The translations under genes were made by a program, and so were the position numbers. A DNA stretch of 25,583 bases. Source: an uncultured Granulosicoccus sp. GTDB lineage: Bacteria; Pseudomonadota; Gammaproteobacteria; Granulosicoccales; Granulosicoccaceae. The notes beneath the pieces were generated by a model. It saw only the letters and a program-made list of their open reading frames with translations, was not told the origin of the DNA and ran no database searches. The stretch lies in NCBI GenBank assembly GCA_937924505.1, contig CALDSR010000064.1:1-25583 (forward strand), written 5' to 3'. Below, in pieces: positions 16,409 through 24,060 of the stretch (position 1 is the stretch's first letter; every line of letters starts with the position of its first letter).

Positions 16409-17941
16409 GTGATCGCTATATCAATCACAGTTGCAAAACGTGCCGCACCGTGGGTGCGCCTGTTGCTCTGTGCCGTGGTGTTGCACGTCGTCTTGCCGCT
16501 GAAAATGGCTATCAGCAGCGAGAGTCTTGACGGCATGCGCATTGTTGAAGGCGATATTGTTGTCGAGCCATGGCAGCAACGCGGTTTTGGCCTGACTCAG
16601 GGGACGCGTGTCTGGCCGAATGGGCTGGTGCCGTATTACGTCGACCAAACGCTTGATCCTGCGGTTGTCGCGAATATCGAAATAGCGGTCAACGAGTGGA
16701 ATCGGGTAGCTGGCATCACGCTGCTTCCGGTCGACGATAATTCCCTTCCGGCCGATTACCTGGATTTTCAACCCGGTAGTGGTTGTGCGTCCTGGGTTGG
16801 CTTCAGGGGCGGTGCTCAGGAAGTGTGGCTTTCCAGTGACTGCAGTGCCGGTAGCATCATGCACGAAATTGGTCATGCATTAGGCCTTGAGCATGAACAC
16901 ACCCGCAGTGATCGAGATCAGTACCTTGAAATTCTGTGGGGAAATATCGACCCGGAGAAGCGGCATAACTTTGCTATTTCAAATCGTCGCGGGGTGTTGC
17001 TTGGAGACTACGATTACGGGTCGATCATGCATTACGGGCTGACACATTTTTCGCGAAATGGTCTGGCTACAGTCAGGGCCTTGCAGGATACGAATCAAAC
17101 TATCGGTCAACGTAATTTGCCGAGTGCCGGGGATATTGAAAGTATTGCAAGGCTATACGCCAGCGATCTCGCCATTGTCATGCAACTTGAGCAAAACTCA
17201 GATAAGTCTGAAATCACTGTGTACCTGACCAATGATCACCCGCAGGGCGCGCATGACATCGTGATCGACATAGAAACGGGCCGCGCAGCGTTGGCAGAAA
17301 GCTTCATTGATGATGTGCACTGTATGCCGGTTGATAACGGTGCGAAATGTCGTTTGCCGGTACTTGCGGGCGGAGAAACTCGTATCGCCCGGCTGTCGTT
17401 CGATAGTTTTCTTGATGAAAACAACGTCGGGACGCATGTGCGATCAAAGACACCAGATCGCAATGTCAACAACAATAGCGTCGGTATTGCCGGTGAGCCG
17501 GTACTTGCTCGGGTTCAGCAGGATTTCCTGGACCCCAGCACAGAGAACGTTCGCGCCGGACTGTCAGGTTATCCGATGCTTGTTGGCTTATTGTTGCTGG
17601 GCATCAGTCGCGGTCGGCGCAGTCGGTTGGTTGGAACCGACTATGGGTTGATTCGCGCCGACAATACGCGCATTCAGCTTCCGCATCTTGTCGCGAAGCT
17701 GTCCATTACTGCCGTCGTCCGTTACGCCATCCGTTATAACTGCGTCAGCATCTGTGGGCAAGGCCGCAGCGGTAGCAGGTGTGGGTTCAGCGACAGCAAT
17801 TTCTTCTGCCGGGGCACCGGAGGGCAGAAACTCACCACCGACCGCCGCTTGAGATCCACCTTCGGGCATTATCAAGACCACTTCCAGAATATGGGCATCA
17901 AGCGCCTTGCTGGCATGTACCAACAGATGATTGGGCGATAG
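16409..17941 (+). CDS. Exported astacin-family (M12A) zinc metalloprotease with anomalous C-terminal extension
   Basis: The start is GTG at 16409, followed by a signal peptide (VRLLLCAVVLHVVLPLK). The catalytic domain spans about residues 60-255: the N-terminal GTRVWPNGLVPYYVD stretch, the zinc site HEIGHALGLEHEHTR (H152, E153, H156, H162) and the Met-turn SIMHYG with Tyr209, all diagnostic of astacins. A beta-type domain follows to about 380. Residues 388-404 (YPMLVGLLLLGISRGRRSR) form a short hydrophobic stretch and Arg cluster, like a C-terminal membrane sorting tail (CTERM type), after which such proteins normally end. Here the frame continues another 106 residues, antisense to the convergent STN gene. 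The tail is Arg/Gly/His/Cys-rich without a recognisable fold, so it is probably readthrough past a lost stop or an indel. The natural end is likely near 17650. Confidence 0.85.
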   Translation: MIAISITVAKRAAPWVRLLLCAVVLHVVLPLKMAISSESLDGMRIVEGDIVVEPWQQRGFGLTQGTRVWPNGLVPYYVDQTLDPAVVANIEIAVNEWNRVAGITLLPVDDNSLPADYLDFQPGSGCASWVGFRGGAQEVWLSSDCSAGSIMHEIGHALGLEHEHTRSDRDQYLEILWGNIDPEKRHNFAISNRRGVLLGDYDYGSIMHYGLTHFSRNGLATVRALQDTNQTIGQRNLPSAGDIESIARLYASDLAIVMQLEQNSDKSEITVYLTNDHPQGAHDIVIDIETGRAALAESFIDDVHCMPVDNGAKCRLPVLAGGETRIARLSFDSFLDENNVGTHVRSKTPDRNVNNNSVGIAGEPVLARVQQDFLDPSTENVRAGLSGYPMLVGLLLLGISRGRRSRLVGTDYGLIRADNTRIQLPHLVAKLSITAVVRYAIRYNCVSICGQGRSGSRCGFSDSNFFCRGTGGQKLTTDRRLRSTFGHYQDHFQNMGIKRLAGMYQQMIGR

Positions 17942-18229
17942 CTTCGCAATAGCCTTCTCGACAGGCTCGTCGCTGATGTCGGCACTGATTGCGGCAGTCG
18001 TATCACCTTGAACAACGATTGCGATACCCGTTTCCTGACTAAGGGCGTCGGCCAGTTGCATCACCGGAACGTTGCTGGCACTGACACTGAGTCGTCCCTC
18101 GCTGAATGTAATATCAGGCGCACTCTGCGCATTGATCGGTGACACCAAGCTTGCGCTGACTGCCACAGCAGCCATCAGTTTCAACAGGTTTACGTAACAG
18201 GCCTCCATGTTGACAAGGGTAGCCTTCAT
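17588..18229 (-). CDS. Exported protein with STN (secretin/TonB N-terminal) domain
   Basis: A 213-residue protein. A signal peptide (LLKLMAAVAVSASLVSPINAQ) is followed by an STN-like domain at about residues 38-115: DITFSEGRLSVSASNVPVMQLADALSQETG, the IAIVVQGD strand and the VEKAIAKL helix. This module is found at the N-termini of secretins, TonB receptors and FecR-linked proteins. The rest is an Ala/Pro/Glu/Thr-rich low-complexity linker and a short basic segment, ending in a 7-residue tandem repeat (IVGANQP, IVGSNQP) and TATDAQQQ. A stand-alone STN protein of this size has no assigned role. The start is uncertain: TTG 18232, ATG 18229 or ATG 18208. It overlaps the protease frame by 354 bases, tail to tail. 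Confidence 0.8.
   Translation of the reverse strand: MKATLVNMEACYVNLLKLMAAVAVSASLVSPINAQSAPDITFSEGRLSVSASNVPVMQLADALSQETGIAIVVQGDTTAAISADISDEPVEKAIAKLSPNHLLVHASKALDAHILEVVLIMPEGGSQAAVGGEFLPSGAPAEEIAVAEPTPATAAALPTDADAVITDGVTDDGSNGQLRDKMRKLNARIVGANQPIVGSNQPTAPTATDAQQQ
17624..17665 (-). repeat. Two-copy 21-bp tandem repeat in the STN gene
   Basis: Units at 17645-17665 and 17624-17644 encode I-V-G-A-N-Q-P and I-V-G-S-N-Q-P in the STN protein. Within unit 2 and its edge lies a perfect 8-bp inverted repeat, AGTCGGTT (17621-17628) and AACCGACT (17635-17642), around a 6-base loop. The hairpin lies just past the presumed natural end of the convergent protease and could act as a transcription barrier, though no T-tract follows. 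Confidence 0.6.
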
Positions 18230-18331
18230 CAAACGCGGTGGCGAGCTTCTGGTATGGCAAATTGGAAAGCCATTTTACTCAAGCCTCAACCACCCTTGTG
18301 TCAGATCCGTCAGCCATGCCCGTAAATGTCT

Positions 18332-18356
18332 GGTTTGACTTTGTACGGTTTGGCTT
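18332..18356 (+). repeat. Direct repeat GGTTTGRCTT upstream of the candidate promoter
   Basis: GGTTTGACTT (18332-18341) and GGTTTGGCTT (18347-18356) differ at one position and start 15 bases apart. They end 14 bases before the putative -35 hexamer at 18371, a placement usual for an activator site. A GlxA/AraC-type regulator is encoded nearby, so it is one candidate binder (inference). Confidence 0.35.
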
Positions 18357-18370
18357 GAGCGATCACGAGT

Positions 18371-18399
18371 TTGTTATATTGGATTGGAATTGGTACAAA
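18371..18399 (+). promoter_or_regulatory. Candidate sigma-70 promoter for the DMGDH-like gene
   Basis: TTGTTA (18371-18376) and TACAAA (18394-18399) are separated by 17 bases, each matching four of six consensus positions, in an AT-rich stretch. The start would lie near 18406, giving a leader of almost 150 bases before the ATG at 18553. A weak promoter with an upstream repeat would fit activator dependence. Confidence 0.35.
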
Positions 18400-18552
18400 T
18401 TAAGGTGGAAGCCCCACATCCCGCTTGCGGACTGTGTTTTCCTCACGTATCTTGCGCTTCAAGTGGCAGGAAATGTTCAGTTAAGGTCTGAGATACTGAA
18501 CCTATTTCGTACCTGATCTGAACCAAAATGTAACCAGAGTGATGCTCGATAG

Positions 18553-20976
18553 ATGAAAGATCATGCGCAAGTAGTCGTAATTGGCGGCGGGCTCATTGGC
18601 TGCAGCATTCTTTACCACCTGACCAAGCTTGGCTGGACCGATGTCATGCTACTCGAGCGCGATGAATTGACGTCGGGTTCAACCTGGCATGCGGCAGCCA
18701 ATATCCATGGTCTGCATGATCACAACAATATCTCCAAGCTGCAGTACTACACGATGAAGCTTTATAAAGAGCTTGAAGCGGAAACTGGTCAAGGTTGCGG
18801 GATCTTTCAGCCCGGCTCTCTTTATTTGGCGCAGACCGAGGAGCGTGAGCATCAACTGCGTATTCAGGAAGCCAAGGCCCGTTATTTTGGTGTCGATTTT
18901 TATGAGGTTTCCACTGACGAAGCGAAGAAATTGCATCCGCTCGTTGACTACAGTGGTGTCCGCTGCATCATGTTCGAGCCAGATGGGGGCAATGTAGATC
19001 CGTCGGGAGTCACGCATGCGTATGCTGCTGGCGCGCGTGCCCGTGGGGCTGAAATACACCGCTTTACGCCGGTCGTTGAAACCAATCAGCGAGCTGATGG
19101 TGGTTGGGACGTGGTAACTCCCAATGGCACGATCAAGGCCGATGTCGTTGTCAATGCGGCGGGTTTATGGGGGCGTGAAGTTGGTCGAATGGCAGGTATC
19201 GAGCTGCCGCTGATGACGATGGAGCATCAGTATTTCGTGACCGAATCCATCCCGGAAATAGAAGCGATGTCAACGCGATTGCCGTCGGTTGCCGATCGTG
19301 ATGGTGAGTACTACCTGCGTCAGGAAGGCAATGGGTTGCTTGTTGGTGCCTATGAGCGAGATGGTCGCTTCTGGGCAGTGGATGGCACGCCAATGGATTT
19401 TGGCCATGAACTGTTGCCGGATGATCTTGAGCGTATCGAAGAGAATATGGAACGAGCCTGCGAGCGTTTGCCATTGTTGGGTGAAGCGGGTATCAAACGG
19501 GTCATCAATGGGCCGATGATCTGGTCGCCGGATAGTTCAGCGCTGTTTGGTCCAGTGCCTGAACTTGAAAATTACTATTGCTGCAATGGGATCATCCCGG
19601 GTTACAGTCAATCGGGTGGCTTGGGCAGTCAACTGGCACAGTGGATAGTTGAAGGTGAATCGGAACTCGACATGTTTCCCTGGGACATGGCCCGTTATGG
19701 TGACTGGACGCCGAAGAAGTATGTCATGGAGCGCGCGCTGGATTGCTACGCTCACCGCTTCAAGATCCACTTCCCGTACGAAGAGCGTGAAGCGGGTCGA
19801 CCAGTACGTATGCGTCCGGTGTATCAACGACAACAGGAAAAAGGTGCGGTCTTTGGGCTTAACTATGGATGGGAGCATCCCTTGTGGTTTGGTGGCGATG
19901 GAACCTCACCGACCGAGAGCTACGGTTTTGATCGTCAGGACTGGTTTGAACCGGTGGGACGTGAGTGTCGAGCCTTGCGCGAGAGTGTCGGCATTATTGA
20001 TGTGTCCAACTTTGCCAAGTACCGTATCAAAGGCAAGGGCGCGGGTGATTGGCTGGACTTGGTTGTGGCCAATAAAGTCCCGCGAGAGACAGGGCGTAGT
20101 TGTCTGACGCCACTACTGGGCAAGCGCGGTGGTATTGCCGGTGACTTTACGATTACCCAGCTTGATGAAGATGATTACTGGATGGTCGGTTCAGGGATGG
20201 CTGAGCGCTATCATCAACGTTTCTTCAAATCGGTGCCCAGGCCCGAGCCGGTGAGCTTTGTCTCGCACACGGTATCGCATTGTGGCTTTAACGTTGCCGG
20301 GCCTAATGCGCGCGAATTGTTGTCGCGATTGACCAATGCAGATTTATCCAATGAATCATGGCCGTTCATGCGTTCACGACAAATCACGGTCAGTGGAATT
20401 GAAACAATTGGTTTACGCGTGTCGTTCACCGGCGATCTGGGCTGGGAGCTTTATGTGCCGGAAGAGCAGCAACTGGCCTTGTACGATGCCTTGCTTTCAG
20501 CGGGAGCAAATTTGAACGTGGTGCCGGTGGGTGGCCGTTCCTTGTTATCGCTTCGGGTGGAGAAAGGGTATGGCAGTTGGGGGCGTGAATACTCGCCAGA
20601 GTACTGGCCACAGGAAGTCGGTCTGGAGCGTTTGATCAAGCTCGACAAACCTGAGTTTCTTGGCCGCGATGCCTACCTTGCATTAAAGGACAAGCCGCCA
20701 CGCGAAAAGCTCGTTATTCTCGAGATCGACGTGGCACATAATGCCGATGCCACGGGCGGTGAGCCGGTCTTTTTGCGCGACGGCACGCCGGTCGGTCGCG
20801 TCAGTTCGGGGGCCTATGGGTTTGGCGTTGACAAGTCTCTTGCCCTGGCGTTCATTCAGGCGGACAAACTGGAAAGCAATCGCGAGTTTCATGTCGCTGT
20901 GTTGGGCCTGAATCATGACGCAATGCTGATGGATGAGGCGCCGTTTGACCCCAAAGGTGAACGACTACGTGCGTAA
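18553..20976 (+). CDS. Dimethylglycine/sarcosine dehydrogenase-type flavoprotein with GcvT-like C-terminus
   Basis: An 807-residue enzyme with the DMGDH/SarDH architecture. Residues 1-370 are a DAO-type FAD domain: VVVIGGGLIGCS (7-18) binds the dinucleotide, and H46 in SGSTWHAA is the position of covalent FAD attachment in DMGDH and SarDH. A short FAO_M bridge follows (WTPKKYVMERALDCYAHRF), then from about 420 the aminomethyltransferase-like folate domain (RALRESVGIIDVSNFAKYRI, FTGDLGWELYVP) and its C-terminal barrel (GRVSSGAYGFGVDKSLALAFI). The family oxidatively demethylates an N-methyl glycine and passes the formaldehyde-level carbon to tetrahydrofolate. With sarcosine oxidase genes nearby, dimethylglycine to sarcosine is the best guess, but sarcosine or a related N-methyl amine is possible. 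It may be first of a run continuing to 22821. Confidence 0.92.
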   Translation: MKDHAQVVVIGGGLIGCSILYHLTKLGWTDVMLLERDELTSGSTWHAAANIHGLHDHNNISKLQYYTMKLYKELEAETGQGCGIFQPGSLYLAQTEEREHQLRIQEAKARYFGVDFYEVSTDEAKKLHPLVDYSGVRCIMFEPDGGNVDPSGVTHAYAAGARARGAEIHRFTPVVETNQRADGGWDVVTPNGTIKADVVVNAAGLWGREVGRMAGIELPLMTMEHQYFVTESIPEIEAMSTRLPSVADRDGEYYLRQEGNGLLVGAYERDGRFWAVDGTPMDFGHELLPDDLERIEENMERACERLPLLGEAGIKRVINGPMIWSPDSSALFGPVPELENYYCCNGIIPGYSQSGGLGSQLAQWIVEGESELDMFPWDMARYGDWTPKKYVMERALDCYAHRFKIHFPYEEREAGRPVRMRPVYQRQQEKGAVFGLNYGWEHPLWFGGDGTSPTESYGFDRQDWFEPVGRECRALRESVGIIDVSNFAKYRIKGKGAGDWLDLVVANKVPRETGRSCLTPLLGKRGGIAGDFTITQLDEDDYWMVGSGMAERYHQRFFKSVPRPEPVSFVSHTVSHCGFNVAGPNARELLSRLTNADLSNESWPFMRSRQITVSGIETIGLRVSFTGDLGWELYVPEEQQLALYDALLSAGANLNVVPVGGRSLLSLRVEKGYGSWGREYSPEYWPQEVGLERLIKLDKPEFLGRDAYLALKDKPPREKLVILEIDVAHNADATGGEPVFLRDGTPVGRVSSGAYGFGVDKSLALAFIQADKLESNREFHVAVLGLNHDAMLMDEAPFDPKGERLRA

Positions 20977-21029
20977 ATTCGCCATTTAAGGTAGCCTGAC
21001 AAGTCCACAGAACCGGACTCCTCATCGCC

Positions 21030-21644
21030 ATGGAGCGCATCGATCCCGACCGCGCCAAGCCTGATGCCGAGACTTCTCTCAGCTACGAAAACCAGACTGC
21101 TGACAAGGTAGTCGATATTGCCATCGCGCGGATGAAAGTGGGCGCGGTAGCAAACGAAGACCGCTCGCAAAAGCTCAAAAAGTATTTGATCGTGGCGGGC
21201 GCAATAGCCGGCTTCGGTCTGTTGCTCGTGTTTGGTTCGGGTCAGCATCAACGGCCGACAACGGTGATTTCCGAAAACGGGGACGTGACGGTAAGACTCA
21301 CGCAGAATGATAAAGGGCACTATTTCACGCGCGGTGAAATCAATGGAGTGGCGGTTATGTTTTTGGTGGACACGGGTGCGACCACGTTAGCCATTCCAGA
21401 ACATATCGCAAACGATCTGGACTTGAAAGCTGGGCGTAAAACGCAAAGCTATACCGCCAATGGTATTGCATCCTCTTATAGTGCTCACCTGGATACTGTG
21501 TCTGTCGGTGGTATCACGCTTGGCAATATCGATGCGTCGATTTCCCCCGGCCTTGTTGGTGACGAGATACTGCTCGGCATGAGCTTTCTCAAGCATTTGA
21601 ATCTTGAACAAAGAGACGGTGTACTGACCCTCAGTCACAACTAG
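21030..21644 (+). CDS. Membrane-anchored retropepsin-like aspartic protease (clan AA)
   Basis: A 204-residue protein. The first 50 residues are hydrophilic and cytoplasmic, residues 52-69 form a single membrane span (YLIVAGAIAGFGLLLVFG), and the rest is a periplasmic retropepsin-like domain: HYFTRGEINGVAVMFLVDTGATTLAIPEHIA, with catalytic D114 in D-T-G-A-T, and a closing ILLGMSFLKHLNL segment. This fits the bacterial clan AA family (TIGR02281 type as I recall it). Such proteins act as dimers; substrates are unknown. It begins 53 bases after the flavoprotein gene and ends 22 bases before the MFS gene, so it may be cotranscribed, but nothing in its sequence ties it to glycine catabolism. The ribosome binding site is poor. 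Confidence 0.88.
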   Translation: MERIDPDRAKPDAETSLSYENQTADKVVDIAIARMKVGAVANEDRSQKLKKYLIVAGAIAGFGLLLVFGSGQHQRPTTVISENGDVTVRLTQNDKGHYFTRGEINGVAVMFLVDTGATTLAIPEHIANDLDLKAGRKTQSYTANGIASSYSAHLDTVSVGGITLGNIDASISPGLVGDEILLGMSFLKHLNLEQRDGVLTLSHN

Positions 21645-21666
21645 CGATGCGAATTGGTCATCCGTC

Positions 21667-22821
21667 GTGTTGACGCCCGAATGGCGATTTTCGTTTTATT
21701 ACGCAGCGTTGTTTGCGTCGATCGGATCCATTGGTCCGTTTTTCGCCGTCTGGCTTGACAGTCAGAACATTGATGCGAAGACCATTGGCATCATTGTCGC
21801 GGCGCCGTCAATCGCAATGTTGTTTACAACGGTACGACTCGGGCGTTGGGCAGATGAGTTAGGCAGTCGACGAACAGCAATCATTGTTGGTAATGTGTTG
21901 GTGTTGCTGGCTCAATTGGTTTTCTTCTGGCCGCAAAGCCCCTGGGTGATCATGTTTATCTGGATGTTTTGCGGCATCATCATGTATGCAAAGGTACCGA
22001 TTACCGATGCGGCAGCTTTGAGTTTGACCGAACAGCGGGGCTCGGATTTCGCACGTGTGCGTGTGTTTGGATCAATCGGTTTTGTTGTGGCGTTGACATT
22101 GAGCGGTCTCGTATATGACCGTGTCGGCATGATGGCCTTTGTGCCGATACTGCTGTTGGGCAATATTTTGCGGCTTTGGTTGTCCATTGAATTGCCGACG
22201 GTTGATCGTCGCAGTGTGACAAAGGTGAGTAGTCCGACTGGTGCTTCCGTGGAGGTGCAGTCTAATGATTTCTATCGACTTGGCATTGTGCTGACGATTG
22301 TCGCCTCCGGTGTTATTCATTCCTCACATGCGGTATTCAACACCTTTGGTATTTTGCTGTGGACGCAGCATGGATTTTCCGAGACCACAGCAAGTCTGTT
22401 GGTAGGCATTGGTGTTGTCGCTGAAATATTATTGATGTGGCGATTCAAGTCATTGACCAAAAGACTATCGGCACGTAGCTGTCTTGTTATTGCAGCTGTA
22501 TGTGGCATGGTGCGTTGGTCCTTGTTGGCTTTGGCTCCTCCATTGTGGCTCATGTTTGTTGTACAGATGTTGCATGCCGTGACATTTGGATTGACGTTTC
22601 TTGCGACCGCGTCGTTTATCGCCCGCCGAGTAGGCGAAGACAATGCGGCCCGTGGGCAGGCCTTGAGTGCAACGGTGATGACCGCCTTGATGGCGATAAT
22701 GGTGTATCTGTCAGGCTATTTTTTCGATTTGCTGCAGTTGCAGCTTTACTGGATCATGGCGGCCATGTGTGTGTTGTCCGCGGTGCTGGTGCTACTGAGT
22801 TATCTGACATCGTTGGAGTAG
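21667..22821 (+). CDS. MFS transporter, HcaT-like (MFS_1_like/PPP group)
   Basis: A 384-residue membrane protein with about 12 spans. The N-terminal pattern FYYAALFASIGSIGPFFAVWLDSQNIDAKTIGI is that of the phenylpropionate permease (HcaT) and MFS_1_like group, and LGRWADELGSRRTAI is the loop 2-3 motif of the superfamily. RVRVFGSIGFVV and the second-half GMVRWSLLALAP fit the same group. The start is GTG at 21667 (next codon TTG); no ATG in this frame is available. Substrate unknown. The position 22 bases after the protease gene and in a locus for N-methyl glycine breakdown makes uptake of a related osmolyte possible, but HcaT-like carriers are often orphan, so this is weak inference. Confidence 0.87.
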   Translation: MLTPEWRFSFYYAALFASIGSIGPFFAVWLDSQNIDAKTIGIIVAAPSIAMLFTTVRLGRWADELGSRRTAIIVGNVLVLLAQLVFFWPQSPWVIMFIWMFCGIIMYAKVPITDAAALSLTEQRGSDFARVRVFGSIGFVVALTLSGLVYDRVGMMAFVPILLLGNILRLWLSIELPTVDRRSVTKVSSPTGASVEVQSNDFYRLGIVLTIVASGVIHSSHAVFNTFGILLWTQHGFSETTASLLVGIGVVAEILLMWRFKSLTKRLSARSCLVIAAVCGMVRWSLLALAPPLWLMFVVQMLHAVTFGLTFLATASFIARRVGEDNAARGQALSATVMTALMAIMVYLSGYFFDLLQLQLYWIMAAMCVLSAVLVLLSYLTSLE

Positions 22822-22933
22822 TTCAGATGGAAATAATTCAGGCCTTTGTTCTCTACCGGGCTTGAGTAGCGCAAGCACTTCATGTTGTGATTGAATGTCC
22901 AGTGGCAATTCGAAGCTGCCCATCGGAAAATTA

Positions 22934-23929
22934 TTAGGCTCGAGTAAAGGCTGAATCTCGGAATTCGCGCGGTGATTGTCCGAAGCGTTTGCCAAATGCC
23001 CGACTAAAATGTGCATTGCTGACAAAGCCGCAGCTGGTGCTGACCTCGCCAATGGTTGTTTTCCCTTTTAACAAGTGTTGTCGTGCACTCTGTAACCTGA
23101 GCTCCAGATAGTGTCGCGCGGGGCTCGTTTGCAGATGAGTTTGAAAAAGTCGTTCCAATGCACGAGTTGAAAGATTGGCATGGCGAGCCAGCTCTTCGCG
23201 TTCGATGGGTTCGTCGAGATTGTTGCGCATTAGCTGCAAAGTGAGTTGTAGTGAAGCTGGCAGCGTGTGTTCATGATCCCTTGCCAGTGCTTCCTGTTCA
23301 GCCTGCGGAGCGCTGATGTCGGCGCGCAGGATATTTCTTACTGCTTGTACGACCTCAGCGCCATCACGGCGTTGAATCAAGACTGCCATCAGGTCCAGAC
23401 TGCTTGAGGGTCCTGCCGCGGACAATCGATCTCTGTCAATGACTGTTGCTTCGTTTCGTATTTCTAGTAATGGGAATCGCTTGCGTGCGACATCATGATC
23501 GTCTCGGTGAAGTGCGCAGGCGTAATCGTTCATCAAATTGGCGTGTGCGAGTGCGATAACACCATTCCAAATACCCCCCAGCATCACGTTGCTCGCGGCA
23601 GCTTGTGCTAGAAATGAGCTCATCATTAAGTCTTCATTCAAAGAACATCGATAACCCCCGCAGACGATGACGGCATCGAGAGACTGAAAGAGACCGGCTT
23701 GGCGAACAGGCAATCGCAAATCCGCCTGCACAGGAATGCCCAAGTCGCTGGTTACAGAGCGCCCGCTCGATCTTGCCCCGATACCAATCGTCGTGAAGCG
23801 ATATCGCTTTGGTTTGGTGACCAGACTCGCAGTCGTTAACGCGTCGGCGGCGGCGGTAAACGCCATCAACGAAAAGTGCGGTTGCAGGACAAAACCGATA
23901 CTCAGCTCTTCAGGAGCGGTGGTGGGCAT
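22934..23929 (-). CDS. GlxA-family AraC-type transcriptional regulator (GbdR/SouR-like)
   Basis: A 331-residue regulator. Residues 8-190 are a DJ-1/PfpI (GATase1-like) domain: IGFVLQPHFSLMAFTAAADAL at the start and DAVIVCGGY near 85-93. The nucleophile elbow reads GGIWNGVIALA (119-129) without the Cys of catalytic members, so it is a ligand sensor. Residues 225-328 are a double helix-turn-helix AraC domain (EELARHANLSTRALERLFQ; GEVSTSCGFVSNAHFSRAFGKRFGQSPREFR). The layout is that of GbdR, SouR and CdhR, which control betaine, dimethylglycine, sarcosine and carnitine use in Pseudomonas. The upstream frame reaches 23980, but the ATG at 23929 has AAGAGG 7 bases before it. It is divergent from soxB and convergent with the MFS gene, and probably activates these operons. 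Confidence 0.92.
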   Translation of the reverse strand: MPTTAPEELSIGFVLQPHFSLMAFTAAADALTTASLVTKPKRYRFTTIGIGARSSGRSVTSDLGIPVQADLRLPVRQAGLFQSLDAVIVCGGYRCSLNEDLMMSSFLAQAAASNVMLGGIWNGVIALAHANLMNDYACALHRDDHDVARKRFPLLEIRNEATVIDRDRLSAAGPSSSLDLMAVLIQRRDGAEVVQAVRNILRADISAPQAEQEALARDHEHTLPASLQLTLQLMRNNLDEPIEREELARHANLSTRALERLFQTHLQTSPARHYLELRLQSARQHLLKGKTTIGEVSTSCGFVSNAHFSRAFGKRFGQSPREFRDSAFTRA

Positions 23930-23964
23930 GGTCCGACCTCTTGAATGTCGCAAAAAGCTATTAC

Positions 23965-23993
23965 TGGCGCATACAGTCAATAATTGTACGCCA
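23965..23993. promoter_or_regulatory. Inverted repeat between the GlxA-type regulator and soxB
   Basis: The arms TGGCG-CA-TACA (23965-23975) and TGTA-CGCCA (23985-23993) are inverted repeats that differ only by a 2-base insertion, around a 9-base AT-rich centre. The element lies 36 bases upstream of the regulator start and 67 bases upstream of soxB. It is a good candidate operator for autoregulation and for control of the sox operon, but the binding protein is not shown by the sequence. Confidence 0.4.
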
Positions 23994-24060
23994 ATAGACA
24001 GGTTATGGGGACATGAAAAGAGGACAATAGCGACCTTCCAGAGCGAACAGACTTACGCTG

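Larger units (their letters stand above)
18233..18552. other. 320-base intergenic control region between the STN gene and the DMGDH-like gene
   Basis: A more AT-rich stretch than its surroundings that separates divergently transcribed genes. It holds a direct repeat (18332-18356) and a candidate promoter (18371-18399), leaving an untranslated leader of roughly 140 bases. The 92-codon frame at 18238-18516 starts with GTG, has no ribosome binding site and no recognisable domain, and is judged non-coding. No riboswitch fold was recognised by eye. Confidence 0.5.

Noticed and set aside
18238..18516. 92-codon plus-strand frame in the gap before the DMGDH-like gene
   Set aside because: GTG start without a ribosome binding site, no domain, and it overlaps promoter-like and repeat elements. 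Treated as non-coding.
21002..21019. AGTCC/GGACT dyad between the flavoprotein and retropepsin genes
   Set aside because: Only 5 base pairs with an 8-base loop and no T-run; too weak to call a terminator or an attenuator.
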